Source of the DNA: Thermosynechococcaceae cyanobacterium Okahandja
GTDB lineage: Bacteria > Cyanobacteriota > Cyanobacteriia > Thermosynechococcales > Thermosynechococcaceae
Length of the DNA stretch: 64,000 nucleotides
Assembly (NCBI GenBank): GCA_041530395.1
Contig: CP136945.1
Coordinates: 2,418,001-2,482,000 of the forward strand
Direction of reading: 5' to 3'
How positions within the stretch are numbered: position 1 is the first letter of the stretch; the number at the start of each line of letters is the position of its first letter. Shown here one piece after another: positions 19,435-25,978 of this stretch. The notes under the pieces are model-generated. The model had not been told where the DNA came from and did no database searches. It saw only the letters and a list, made by a program, of their open reading frames with translations. The translations under genes were made by a program, and so were the position numbers.

Positions 19435-19469
19435 AGGGGGGCAGGTTAAATGTCAAGGCAGTCCCCCCT
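19435..19469. repeat. G6/C6 inverted repeat
   Basis: AGGGGGG (19435-19441) pairs with CCCCCCT (19463-19469) around 21 bases. It lies about 90 bases before the HpsJ-like start and would form a stable stem in the leader RNA. No T-run follows, so it is not a typical terminator. Confidence 0.4.
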
Positions 19470-19557
19470 ACCAGAGATGACTCGGGGCTGCAACCTGAAT
19501 CAATGCCCCCAAAATCCAGTAAGGTTGATGCAGTAGTTGACGAGTCACTCGCGATTC

Positions 19558-20286
19558 ATGACGGCCTCAAAATCGACAAAACGCCCCTTGCCCCTTGCGG
19601 CACAGTTTTTGAAACTCGTGGGAGTCATTCTCCTGCTCACCTTTTTTGTTGAGTGGGGCATTTTGTTTGTTGCCCCCCAGTTTGGTAATAGCCAGTGGCA
19701 ACTGACGGTTGTGAATCAGTTTATTGAGCGGGGCGCCACCCCTCTCATTGGCTTTGTGTTTATCTATACCGGTTTTTGGATTCAAGCCGTTTCTGGTGGT
19801 GCCGCGGCGGCGGAGGCCGGTCAACCCGCGCTTAAGGATTGGCGCTTTTGGGTCTTTGTTCTCTCAAGTTTACTGGGGCTGTTGTGTTTGCTGGGGATTC
19901 CCCTTTACCTTTCCATTACCGGCCAAATGACCGAGCAAGCGGTCAATCAAATTAACCAAGAGGCGGCCCAAGCAGAGATCCGCGTTGAGCAGGAGCAACA
20001 GCAAATCAAGCAGTTGGCCAGTAGTGGTCAATTGGAGCAAATTTTACAGAGTGGTCAACTGCCGCCGGATCAGCGGGCGGTGCTTGAGCAGTTGCAAAAG
20101 GATCCCCAAGCCCTCGATCGCCAAGCGGGTCAGGCGCGGGAACGCATTCGTACCCAGCAGCAGGAGGCGGTGGATCGGGCGCAACAGGAAGCCCTGATCA
20201 ATCGTCTCAGGGTGAGTATTCGCAGCTTTTTATTGGCCATTGGTTTTATTACGATTGGCTGGAGTGGTCTGCGAGAGCACCGTTAA
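19558..20286 (+). CDS. HpsJ-like membrane protein
   Basis: A 242-residue protein from the ATG at 19558. Four hydrophobic segments are seen: about residues 14-34, 60-80, 95-117 and a last one near 220-237. Between the third and fourth lies a long Gln/Glu-rich helical stretch (EQAVNQINQEAAQ to RIRTQQQEAVDRAQQ) likely to be a coiled coil. The pattern fits the cyanobacterial HpsJ family, named from hormogonium polysaccharide genes, but the function here is unproven. An upstream TTG at 19537 is less likely to be the start. Confidence 0.65.
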   Translation: MTASKSTKRPLPLAAQFLKLVGVILLLTFFVEWGILFVAPQFGNSQWQLTVVNQFIERGATPLIGFVFIYTGFWIQAVSGGAAAAEAGQPALKDWRFWVFVLSSLLGLLCLLGIPLYLSITGQMTEQAVNQINQEAAQAEIRVEQEQQQIKQLASSGQLEQILQSGQLPPDQRAVLEQLQKDPQALDRQAGQARERIRTQQQEAVDRAQQEALINRLRVSIRSFLLAIGFITIGWSGLREHR

Positions 20287-20365
20287 GTTTTTGCGCGGCT
20301 TCTGGGGCTAGGCGGCGGACGTTGGCTACAATCCCTAGCAGCAGGCCATGGTGGAGGAGTGATAT

Positions 20366-21535
20366 ATGGTCTATTGGGTTTGGTTGGGGCGATCGCTCAC
20401 CTCTGTGGCGGGGCTAAGTGCGCTGCTTACCCTGATGGCATCTGCGGCCACTGCGGCAGTTGAGTTGCGGGTGGGGGTTTTAGAGGGGGTTCGCCAAGTA
20501 ACCATTGCCAGCTCTACCCCGGCGCAGTTACGGGATGAGGCCGGTCGGGCGATGGCCGTTTCCCCCCAGCAACCTGTTGCCGTTGTCTTGATGGGCACTG
20601 GCCTACAAGCAGCGGGGCTGCAAGGCCGGCAGCTTCTGCTGGAGCCGCAGGACAATGGTTTGGTGCGGGTGGGCGATCGCTGGTATCGGGGACGATTGCA
20701 GGTGGTCAGCACCAGTCGTGGCTTGGTGGCCATTAACCTTGTGGATTTAGAGGCGTACCTCCCCAGTGTGGTGGGCAAGGAAATGTACCCCTCATGGCCA
20801 CTAGAAGCCCTCAAGGCACAGGCAGTCGCGTCGCGGTCATTTGTGTTGTTCCGGCGCGATCGCGAACGGCGGCGGCCGGGCAGCCTCTACGATGTGGGGG
20901 CCACTGTCACCCATCAGGTGTATCCGGGGGTGAGTTCAGAAACCGCCAGTACCCTTGCAGCGGTGGCGGCCACCCGCAATCAAGTGCTCACCTACGGCGG
21001 CCAAATTATTGAAGCTGTCTTCCATGCCTCCTCCGGTGGCTACACCGAAAATTCCGAGTACGTGTGGCAAAATAGCGTGCCCTACTTGCGGGCAACGCCA
21101 GATTTTGATCAGGTCTCTCCCAACTTTCAGTGGACGGTGCGCTTGACGGCGGCTCAACTGCGCCAGCGCATTCCCGGGATTGGCACCATTGTTGGTTTTC
21201 GTCCCGTGCAAATGAGTCCCCAAGGGCGAATTATCTCAATCCAGGTGGTGGGAACAGCAGGCACGCGCACGATGTCGGGTAATGAACTGCGGCGGGCGCT
21301 GGGGTTACGCAGTACACTGCTGACGGTGGCACCGGAGTACGGCAATGTGGCTAGCCAAGGGGGGCAGAGTGTGCCCGTGGCCTTTACGATTACGGGGCGT
21401 GGTCATGGTCATGGGTTAGGAATGAGTCAGTGGGGCGCTTACGGCATGGCCTTGCAGGGCTATACCTACGATCAAATTTTGGGGCATTACTACCGCGGCG
21501 TGACCCTGAGTGAGATCAGCCCCTCCCTGCGTTGA
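20366..21535 (+). CDS. SpoIID/LytB domain protein
   Basis: A 389-residue secreted protein. A hydrophobic signal (about residues 10-30, ending ATAAVE) is followed by a SpoIID/LytB domain with LEAYLPSVVGKEMYPSWPLEALKAQAVASRSF near residue 128-160 and the C-terminal GRGHGHGLGMSQWGAYGMA near 347. SpoIID of Bacillus is a peptidoglycan lytic transglycosylase; in non-sporulating cyanobacteria the family probably acts on the cell wall. A GGAGG sequence precedes the ATG. The M23 peptidase nearby has a related role. Confidence 0.88.
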   Translation: MVYWVWLGRSLTSVAGLSALLTLMASAATAAVELRVGVLEGVRQVTIASSTPAQLRDEAGRAMAVSPQQPVAVVLMGTGLQAAGLQGRQLLLEPQDNGLVRVGDRWYRGRLQVVSTSRGLVAINLVDLEAYLPSVVGKEMYPSWPLEALKAQAVASRSFVLFRRDRERRRPGSLYDVGATVTHQVYPGVSSETASTLAAVAATRNQVLTYGGQIIEAVFHASSGGYTENSEYVWQNSVPYLRATPDFDQVSPNFQWTVRLTAAQLRQRIPGIGTIVGFRPVQMSPQGRIISIQVVGTAGTRTMSGNELRRALGLRSTLLTVAPEYGNVASQGGQSVPVAFTITGRGHGHGLGMSQWGAYGMALQGYTYDQILGHYYRGVTLSEISPSLR

Positions 21536-21589
21536 CGTGGCTGGCTCCCTCCCTTATGCTGCGAGAGGGATCTGCTGGAGGCAGCGGCC

Positions 21590-22228
21590 ATGGGACTGGT
21601 ACTCTACTTTTTGCGCCACGGTCAAACCACGTTTAGCCGCGATCATGCCTTTTGTGGCGAGTTGGATCCGCCCCTCACCGACGCGGGGGCAGCCATGGCA
21701 GAAGCCTTTGCGACTACTTATGCCCAAGTGCCTTGGCAGGCGGTGTTTGTCAGCCCAATGCAGCGCACGCGAGCTACAGCTCAGCCCCTGTGCGATCGCC
21801 TCGGTCTGGAGATGCACCTGCGGGATGGCTTACGGGAGATTTATTACGGCAAATGGGAGGGTCTCTCCACCGATGCGGTGAACGAGCAGTTTCACGATGA
21901 TTACGTGCGCTGGCTCTCGGATCCGGGCTGGAATGCCCCCACAGGTGGCGAGCGGGGGATTGATATTTACTACCGCAGTAATGCGGTGTTGCTAGAAATT
22001 GAGCGCCAATACGCCAGCGGCAATGTTCTGATTGTTTCCCACAAGGCAACGATTCGGATTATGCTATGCGGTTTACTGGGGATTGATGTGGGGCGGTTTC
22101 GCGATCGCATTGCGGCCCCTGTGGCCAGCCTCAGCATTGTGGAGTACACTTCTCGTGGACCGTTGCTATTGGCTCTGGCGGAGCGATCGCACCTACCCAG
22201 TCATTTACGAGACCTGCCGGGCACGTGA
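21590..22228 (+). CDS. Histidine phosphatase family protein (phosphoglycerate mutase-like)
   Basis: A 212-residue member of the histidine phosphatase superfamily. The catalytic FLRHGQTTF lies at residues 6-14; other family points are SPMQRTRATAQPL near 45, EIYYGKWEGL near 80 and the second histidine in VSHKATIRIML near 152. It may be a broad phosphatase rather than a glycolytic mutase, as the family often is. Its stop codon lies at the outer edge of the IS200/IS605-type remnant (GTGACATACTCCC), so the element ends directly against or slightly within its original 3' end. Confidence 0.85.
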   Translation: MGLVLYFLRHGQTTFSRDHAFCGELDPPLTDAGAAMAEAFATTYAQVPWQAVFVSPMQRTRATAQPLCDRLGLEMHLRDGLREIYYGKWEGLSTDAVNEQFHDDYVRWLSDPGWNAPTGGERGIDIYYRSNAVLLEIERQYASGNVLIVSHKATIRIMLCGLLGIDVGRFRDRIAAPVASLSIVEYTSRGPLLLALAERSHLPSHLRDLPGT

Positions 22229-22239
22229 CATACTCCCGA

Positions 22240-22261
22240 CCCTCACGCTTTGCGTAGAGGG
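22240..22261 (-). repeat. IS right-end hairpin
   Basis: CCCTCACGC (22240-22248) pairs with GCGTAGAGGG (22252-22261) with one bulged A and a TTT loop. Subterminal hairpins like this are recognised by IS200/IS605 transposases. It lies immediately inside the end adjoining the phosphatase gene. Confidence 0.55.
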
Positions 22262-22269
22262 CGGGCTTC

Positions 22270-22363
22270 TCCAGTCTTTTTGCAGGTCTTCGACGAAGAC
22301 AACATCAGCCTTATCGAGCAGCTCCCCAGCCGTTTCAAAGTGCCACTGCCGCCGCTGCCTAAC
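22270..22363 (-). pseudogene. tnpB: tnpB fragment, C-terminal part
   Basis: Read on the minus strand, the bases after the cassette junction encode RQRRQWHFETAGELL and DKADVVFVEDLQK. This is the TnpB segment that leads to the second RuvC acidic residue (the E of VFVEDL). Everything that should follow, including the zinc-ribbon, is missing; the frame runs straight into the element end. The segment is directly continuous in frame with the middle fragment at 23546-23658 once the inserted cassette is removed. Confidence 0.75.
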
Positions 22364-22442
22364 GGCTAAGTTGAGCGGCGGCTAGTATCCTTCGCATCCT
22401 CGCCAAGATCTCTCGCACGTCCGCTCCAACGTGTTGTTAGAC
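22357..22442 (-). other. attC-like recombination site
   Basis: Read on the minus strand, the 86-base site has the integron attC layout: R'' GTCTAAC (consensus RYYYAAC), 6 bases, L'' TTGGAGCGG, a 42-base centre, L' CCGCTCAA, 7 bases, R' GTTAGGC (consensus GTTRRRY). L'' and L' are complementary except for one extra G in L'', matching the extrahelical base that integron integrases recognise. It lies at the 3' end of the gene set, the position expected in a cassette, and its orientation agrees with that of the genes. Confidence 0.75.
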
Positions 22443-22593
22443 CGGGCTTTCGCGACAAGCTCACAACTTCTCTTCCGCTTTCTGCTTGCTGCTTTTGTAA
22501 ATCAGCAAAGATGGCTTTCAAGTCATGATTGAATGACCGAGAATACTCTTCACGAATTCTGTGAATTTCTTCTACAATCGCATCTTGATACAT
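22366..22593 (-). CDS. Small partner protein of the PIN toxin, C-terminus running through attC
   Basis: A 75-residue open frame. The first 50 residues (from MYQDAIVEEIHRIREEY to VVSLSRKP) belong to a widespread small helical family found next to PIN-domain toxins and probably act as antitoxin or accessory protein. The last 25 residues (TTRWSGRARDLGEDAK and so on) are encoded by the attC-like site itself and the stop lies within it, so the C-terminus has been replaced on cassette formation. It starts 2 bases after the PIN gene stop. Confidence 0.65.
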   Translation of the reverse strand: MYQDAIVEEIHRIREEYSRSFNHDLKAIFADLQKQQAESGREVVSLSRKPGLTTRWSGRARDLGEDAKDTSRRST

Positions 22594-22595
22594 AA

Positions 22596-23069
22596 TTAAT
22601 CTCCAAGAAGTTCATAGGGTGTACAAAGAATCGGCAACTCGTATCCCAAATCAAGACTAATCTCTGCTAGTTTTCTTTGAATTTGAGCGTTGGCAATGTG
22701 CTTACAGTTCCATGTGAGTAGGTAATCCATGCCGTGAACAGTTGCGGCTGCAATATGAACAGCATCAACATCAGCTTTTGCAGGAAGGCTACTGCGTTCC
22801 AAAAATTGCTCTGCTAAATCAAGTACAGATTGATTCAAATCAAGTAAGGCGAGGTCGCGAATGATTTCGAGCCGTCGAGATGCGATTTCGGTATCTCCCT
22901 GTGAGATTTCTTTGACAACTGCTTGGGAGGAGTAGAGTTGGAAAGCATTGCGGCGCGTATCCCACCACTCCCTTGTTATCTCGATATTGGCAGCCACAAC
23001 CAGATCTCTGCTGGGTCGAGCAGTGAGATAGCCTAAGATACTCGTTTCGATATAGACAGTTTCACTCAT
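22596..23069 (-). CDS. PIN-domain protein, likely VapC-type toxin
   Basis: A 157-residue PIN-domain protein. Acidic residues of the nuclease site appear in YIETSILGYL near residue 8, VVKEI near 53, and KADVDAVHIAAATVHGMDYLLTWNCKHIAN near 98-125. Such proteins are usually RNases of type II toxin-antitoxin pairs. The ATG lies within the 3' end of the upstream open frame (8-base overlap) and the small partner gene follows. All three genes lie in the putative cassette. RNase activity is inference. Confidence 0.82.
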   Translation of the reverse strand: MSETVYIETSILGYLTARPSRDLVVAANIEITREWWDTRRNAFQLYSSQAVVKEISQGDTEIASRRLEIIRDLALLDLNQSVLDLAEQFLERSSLPAKADVDAVHIAAATVHGMDYLLTWNCKHIANAQIQRKLAEISLDLGYELPILCTPYELLGD

Positions 23070-23421
23070 GCAGAAAAAAGTAAACTAGCAAAAGACTCAG
23101 CCTAATTTCACAGTTTTGCAACAAGCCCCTGAATAACATCATGGCAGAGTTGCCTTTGATCTTCAGAAACTTGAATTTCTTGGTTATAAACTGTGTAGCG
23201 ACGTGTATCATGCAGGGCTTCCTCGCCATCACTGGATCAAGCTCAGAGGACTCACCAGCATAAACTTGGTTCAATTTGAGCAAGATTTGCTCACGATTGT
23301 ACCTTTTCAGGTAAGACTGTAGCGCTTTTGTGTAAAGCTCACTGCGCGACATCCCTAACTGCTGAGCAAGTGCTTCCGCCTGTTCAAAGACTGCATCTGG
23401 AAGTGAAATTGCAGTTTTCAT
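23062..23421 (-). pseudogene. Ribbon-helix-helix antitoxin with altered C-terminus
   Basis: The first 66 residues (MKTAISLPDAVFEQAEALAQ, then LGMSRSELYTKALQSYL and LNQVYAGESSELDPVMA) are a typical MazE/CopG-type RHH antitoxin. After VMA the frame reads an implausible tail (RKPCMIHVATQF and on). In the next frame, from 23224 to 23108, a believable 38-codon segment EEALHDTRRYTVYNQEIQ continues to VAKL. This looks like two gene parts joined out of frame by a deletion or frameshift. Whether the product still represses its promoter is open. The expected MazF toxin is absent. Confidence 0.6.
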
Positions 23422-23545
23422 AGCGACCGCAGCTTAAAGTTTTACCGTTTAGTCATACCTCAGTTATACCAAGACTGCAAGAGCAAGCACACTTGAATGC
23501 CAGTAGATAGCTTTTCTGTACGTCCTAAGCCAAGAATGGAGCCAG

Positions 23546-23658
23546 CTAACAATACGCTGGTGCAGCTTGGCGATTCGCTCGTTGAGCTTGCGCCGCCTCT
23601 TCGACCCCTTTGGTCTAGCGTCCCGCGTTGCCTGCAACTTGGCCAGCTTTTCCTCGGC
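23546..23658 (-). pseudogene. tnpB: tnpB fragment, middle part
   Basis: Minus-strand reading gives AEEKLAKLQATRDARPKGSK, then RRRKLNERIAKLHQRIV. This is the helical TnpB region that follows the first RuvC motif. It breaks at GTTAG, the cassette junction, and resumes at 22363. Upstream (23658) it abuts the inverted N-terminal fragment. No stop codon interrupts the fragment itself. Confidence 0.75.
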
Positions 23659-23895
23659 TTGACGGTGGAGATTAAGGTGTTTACGGGGTCTGACTGGATT
23701 TGGACGACGGTTCAGATCTCAGGACTGAGAGAGCGGCATACGGTAGATAGCAATAAGCAATTGTCTCCCGCGTTGATCTTCGATCAACGAACCGGTCATC
23801 TCTCTGTTCCTTTTGAGTGCCACCCAGAAAAGCGACAGCCCGATAAAAACGCGGTTGCCGTTGACTTGGGCATCAACACCACAGCAACGGTTTCA
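23656..23895 (+). pseudogene. tnpB: tnpB fragment, N-terminal part, inverted
   Basis: Plus-strand reading gives GLTVEIKVFTGSDWIWTTVQ, a LSPALIFDQRTGHLSVPFE segment and AVDLGINTTATVS, which carries the first RuvC aspartate of TnpB. It points opposite to the other two tnpB pieces. Flipping it would put its end directly before the middle fragment, so a local inversion of about 0.25 kb explains the arrangement. The true N-terminal third of TnpB is missing. The surrounding plus-strand frame 23497-23958 is not a gene. Confidence 0.75.
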
Positions 23896-23980
23896 AAAGT
23901 TCTGGACGTTCGCCTAGAAGCTGGGCTCGTCTGTGTGATCTATGGGCTACTCAGATAGCTATAGGTTAGCACCGACACCC

Positions 23981-24637
23981 TCACCTCGCACCAGCAGGTG
24001 GGGTGAGCTTCATTAGCTCAGGTTTAACCCGCGCAAGAAAATTTAACAGCGCCGCCGTAAACACCCCCTCCAGAATGGCAAGGGGAATGTGGCTCAGGAT
24101 AATGACCGCAATGGCCGCCAGTTCCCGCTGGCGATCAATGGTTGCTGGCAAACCCAACAGAACTACACCACTAAAGCAACTCACGGCCAGCAGGACGCTG
24201 CCACAGCCAAGGATAAACCCAAGGAGCGATCGCCCCCAGCCGCGACAGCGCCACCAAACCCCATGAAAGAGCGCCGCCGCCAACAGAGCAGGCACGCCCA
24301 TAATCAGGCCGTTGAGTCCCAACGTGGTCAGGCCGCCATGGCCAAACATCACCGCCTGCAAAAATAAACCCACCACCACGGCAATCATGGCACCGTAGCC
24401 CAGCAGCGCCCCTAGGCTCCCTAGCAGCAGTAAATGGACACTGGCCAAAGGCAGCGGAATATACACTGCCGAAGCCGCAAAAAAGGCCGCCGTTAACAGC
24501 GCCAGCCGCGGCACGGTTCCTAGGGGATCCCGCTCTTGGCGTTGCAGTTGCCGTGCAGACCACCACAGCAACCCCCCCGTGCCAGCATAGCCTACACCGC
24601 AGAGTAAGGGGGGCATCAGGCCATCAGGAATATGCAT
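23981..24637 (-). CDS. cbiM: CbiM/NikM-family metal ECF transporter substrate component
   Basis: A 218-residue membrane protein starting MHIPDGLMPP, the strongly conserved CbiM/NikM N-terminus whose histidine ligates cobalt or nickel. Six to seven hydrophobic segments follow, with SVHLLLLGSLGALLGYGAMIAVVVGLFLQ-like and LGLNGLIMGVPAL motifs. The annotated upstream frame to 24697 is discarded because MHIPDG must be N-terminal. Its ATG overlaps the stop of the preceding gene (TAATG). No T component (CbiQ) or ATPase (CbiO) follows; instead the tnpB remnant lies downstream. Metal choice between Co and Ni is open. Confidence 0.9.
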   Translation of the reverse strand: MHIPDGLMPPLLCGVGYAGTGGLLWWSARQLQRQERDPLGTVPRLALLTAAFFAASAVYIPLPLASVHLLLLGSLGALLGYGAMIAVVVGLFLQAVMFGHGGLTTLGLNGLIMGVPALLAAALFHGVWWRCRGWGRSLLGFILGCGSVLLAVSCFSGVVLLGLPATIDRQRELAAIAVIILSHIPLAILEGVFTAALLNFLARVKPELMKLTPPAGAR

Positions 24638-25095
24638 TACTCCACCTGCACGTGCCGCCGTGACCACGCAAAACAGGCCGTACCAATCGCCCCCCACACC
24701 ACCGCCAACACCATAATGCCCACCTGCACCGGTGTGTACTGACTGAGGGAAACAGGACGGCTGGCCAGCGTCAGGGGTCTAACCGTGGACTCAAGATCTA
24801 CCGGAACTGTAATGGTACCACCGTGTCCCGCTTGACGCACCTGTACCTGCCAATAGCCCGCCTGATCCGGCGTAAACTGAAAGTGCCCTTCCGCTGTTGT
24901 GATCCCTTGGAGGGCGACCGCCTGGGGCTGATCAGGGGCAAAGACCTGCACCGTGGCATTGGCCATTGGCTCGCCATTATCGTAGCGGGCGGTAATTTGA
25001 ATCACCCGTTGGTAGTCGAGGGAAACCCCATGGGCTAGGGCGGCCATCGGCAGCAAAACGGTACTGAGGGTAGCGATAGGGATCAGCATTTTCAT
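24637..25095 (-). CDS. NikL-like accessory protein of metal ECF transporter
   Basis: A 152-residue protein from the ATG at 25095. A signal peptide (to PMAALA) is followed by a mature start HGVSLDYQ, a carboxypeptidase-regulatory-like beta domain (about residues 30-105) and one C-terminal membrane segment (VGIMVLAVVWGAIGTACFAW). This is the layout of NikL/CbiL-type components of nickel and cobalt ECF systems. The ATG overlaps the lipoprotein stop by 4 bases and the stop overlaps the cbiM start, so the three genes are translationally coupled. The role is inferred from context. Confidence 0.72.
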   Translation of the reverse strand: MKMLIPIATLSTVLLPMAALAHGVSLDYQRVIQITARYDNGEPMANATVQVFAPDQPQAVALQGITTAEGHFQFTPDQAGYWQVQVRQAGHGGTITVPVDLESTVRPLTLASRPVSLSQYTPVQVGIMVLAVVWGAIGTACFAWSRRHVQVE

Positions 25096-25850
25096 GAAGA
25101 CACCTCGCGACAATGCCCTTCGCCCACATGGCCTAGGCTTTTCATGGCCTCTAATAGGCGCTTGTAGTCTGCCGCAGACAGTCGCTCTTGCAGGGTCGCC
25201 TGATCCACGTTGACTTGGTTTTTGATTGCCAGTGCTGCTAGCGGCTCAAAGCCAAAGGCGGCTTGGTTGATCTCGGCGGTTGGCGGTTCAGCGCCATCCC
25301 CAAACAGATGATCAAAGTGCAGCGTAATTTCGAGGGCAGTGGTTTCGTTGGCCGCCAGAATGCCCTTGCGTTCCTCGCCAATATACTCACCGCAAAGGTA
25401 TTGCAAGGGTTGGTTAAGGGTGAGGTTAAAGAGCAGGTTCACATCGCCGCGACGGGCGGTGCCCACCAACTGCAATGTTGGATCTAGGGTTTGCCAAGCG
25501 AGGGCGTTAAAGTGCCCCACCGGCCCAGGGGCACTGCCCAAAAGGGGGGGATCATCGGCCACCAAGTCCACGGTTACCGCATCGGGAAACTCCACCGTGG
25601 CGATCGCCTCGGGCTGTGACCCCGTCTGGGGATCAAAGGGCGGCTGGGTCTGGTAGGCGGTCATGCTGCCTACGGTAAGGTAGGCATGGTCAATGGTTAA
25701 CTGCCAACCATCTTTACTGGTCCACCCCTGAGAGAGGCGCTCCTCGCCATTGGCATACACCATCAGGGTACCCGTTGGGTTGGGCTGGCCACAGGCGCTA
25801 AACAGGCCAGCACTCACGACCAAGGCAATCGCCAAATAACGTTGCAGCAT
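25092..25850 (-). CDS. Lipoprotein of the CbiM operon, unknown function
   Basis: A 252-residue protein with a lipoprotein signal: hydrophobic start, then LFSAC as the lipobox with the cysteine at about residue 20. The mature part has beta-rich character, with TIDHAYLTVGSMTAY near 50 and LEITLHFDHLFGDG near 175, and ends with GHVGEGHCREVSS, which contains possible metal ligands. I do not recognise the family. Position as first gene of a coupled lipoprotein-NikL-CbiM set suggests a metal-binding or sensing role outside the membrane; that is inference. Confidence 0.6.
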   Translation of the reverse strand: MLQRYLAIALVVSAGLFSACGQPNPTGTLMVYANGEERLSQGWTSKDGWQLTIDHAYLTVGSMTAYQTQPPFDPQTGSQPEAIATVEFPDAVTVDLVADDPPLLGSAPGPVGHFNALAWQTLDPTLQLVGTARRGDVNLLFNLTLNQPLQYLCGEYIGEERKGILAANETTALEITLHFDHLFGDGAEPPTAEINQAAFGFEPLAALAIKNQVNVDQATLQERLSAADYKRLLEAMKSLGHVGEGHCREVSS

Positions 25851-25978
25851 TCAACTCCTAAGAAAAGAGGAAAGGCCACTAATGCCAAAACATTGTGGCT
25901 AGCGGCGAATAGTGAACAAGTTCAACACCCCTCAGTTAAGCGTAGGTTCACGGCAAAAACAATGCAGGGGAGGGGGAT

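Larger units (their letters stand above)
18915..19557. other. Long intergenic region between M23 peptidase and HpsJ-like gene
   Basis: About 640 bases with no convincing gene. It is AT-richer than its flanks and holds two hairpin-capable inverted repeats (19388-19416 and 19435-19469) and a TATAGT followed by a T8 run near 19310. The region must include the promoter of the M23 gene and that of the next gene. A small RNA is possible but cannot be shown from sequence alone. Confidence 0.45.
22363..23549 (-). mobile_element. Putative integron gene cassette inserted in tnpB
   Basis: A 1187-base segment flanked by GTTAG at both junctions (minus-strand reading), with the attC-like site at its 3' end and three small genes pointing toward that site. 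Deleting the segment joins LHQRIV to RQRRQWHFE in frame and recreates a normal TnpB sequence. Cleavage of G^TT at both ends is the integron recombination rule, so insertion at a secondary, non-attI site is the simplest reading. No integrase gene lies in the window, so the enzyme acted in trans or has been lost. Confidence 0.65.
22229..23960. mobile_element. Decayed IS200/IS605-type element interrupted by a cassette
   Basis: Three pieces of one tnpB gene are recognised in this span: a C-terminal piece (minus strand, 22270-22363), a middle piece (minus, 23546-23658) and an N-terminal piece (plus, 23656-23895). The outer end near 22229 carries the GTGACATACTCCC end and a hairpin typical of the element's right end. 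No tnpA was found. The left boundary is only approximate. The element is not functional. Confidence 0.75.

Noticed and set aside
22366-22442. C-terminal TTRWSGRARDLGEDAK stretch as a protein domain
   Set aside because: It is explained by translation through the attC-like site, not by a conserved fold.
23497-23958. 153-codon plus-strand frame as an intact gene
   Set aside because: Only 23656-23895 is homologous to TnpB; the first part is antisense to the middle tnpB fragment and the last part has no likeness to TnpB.
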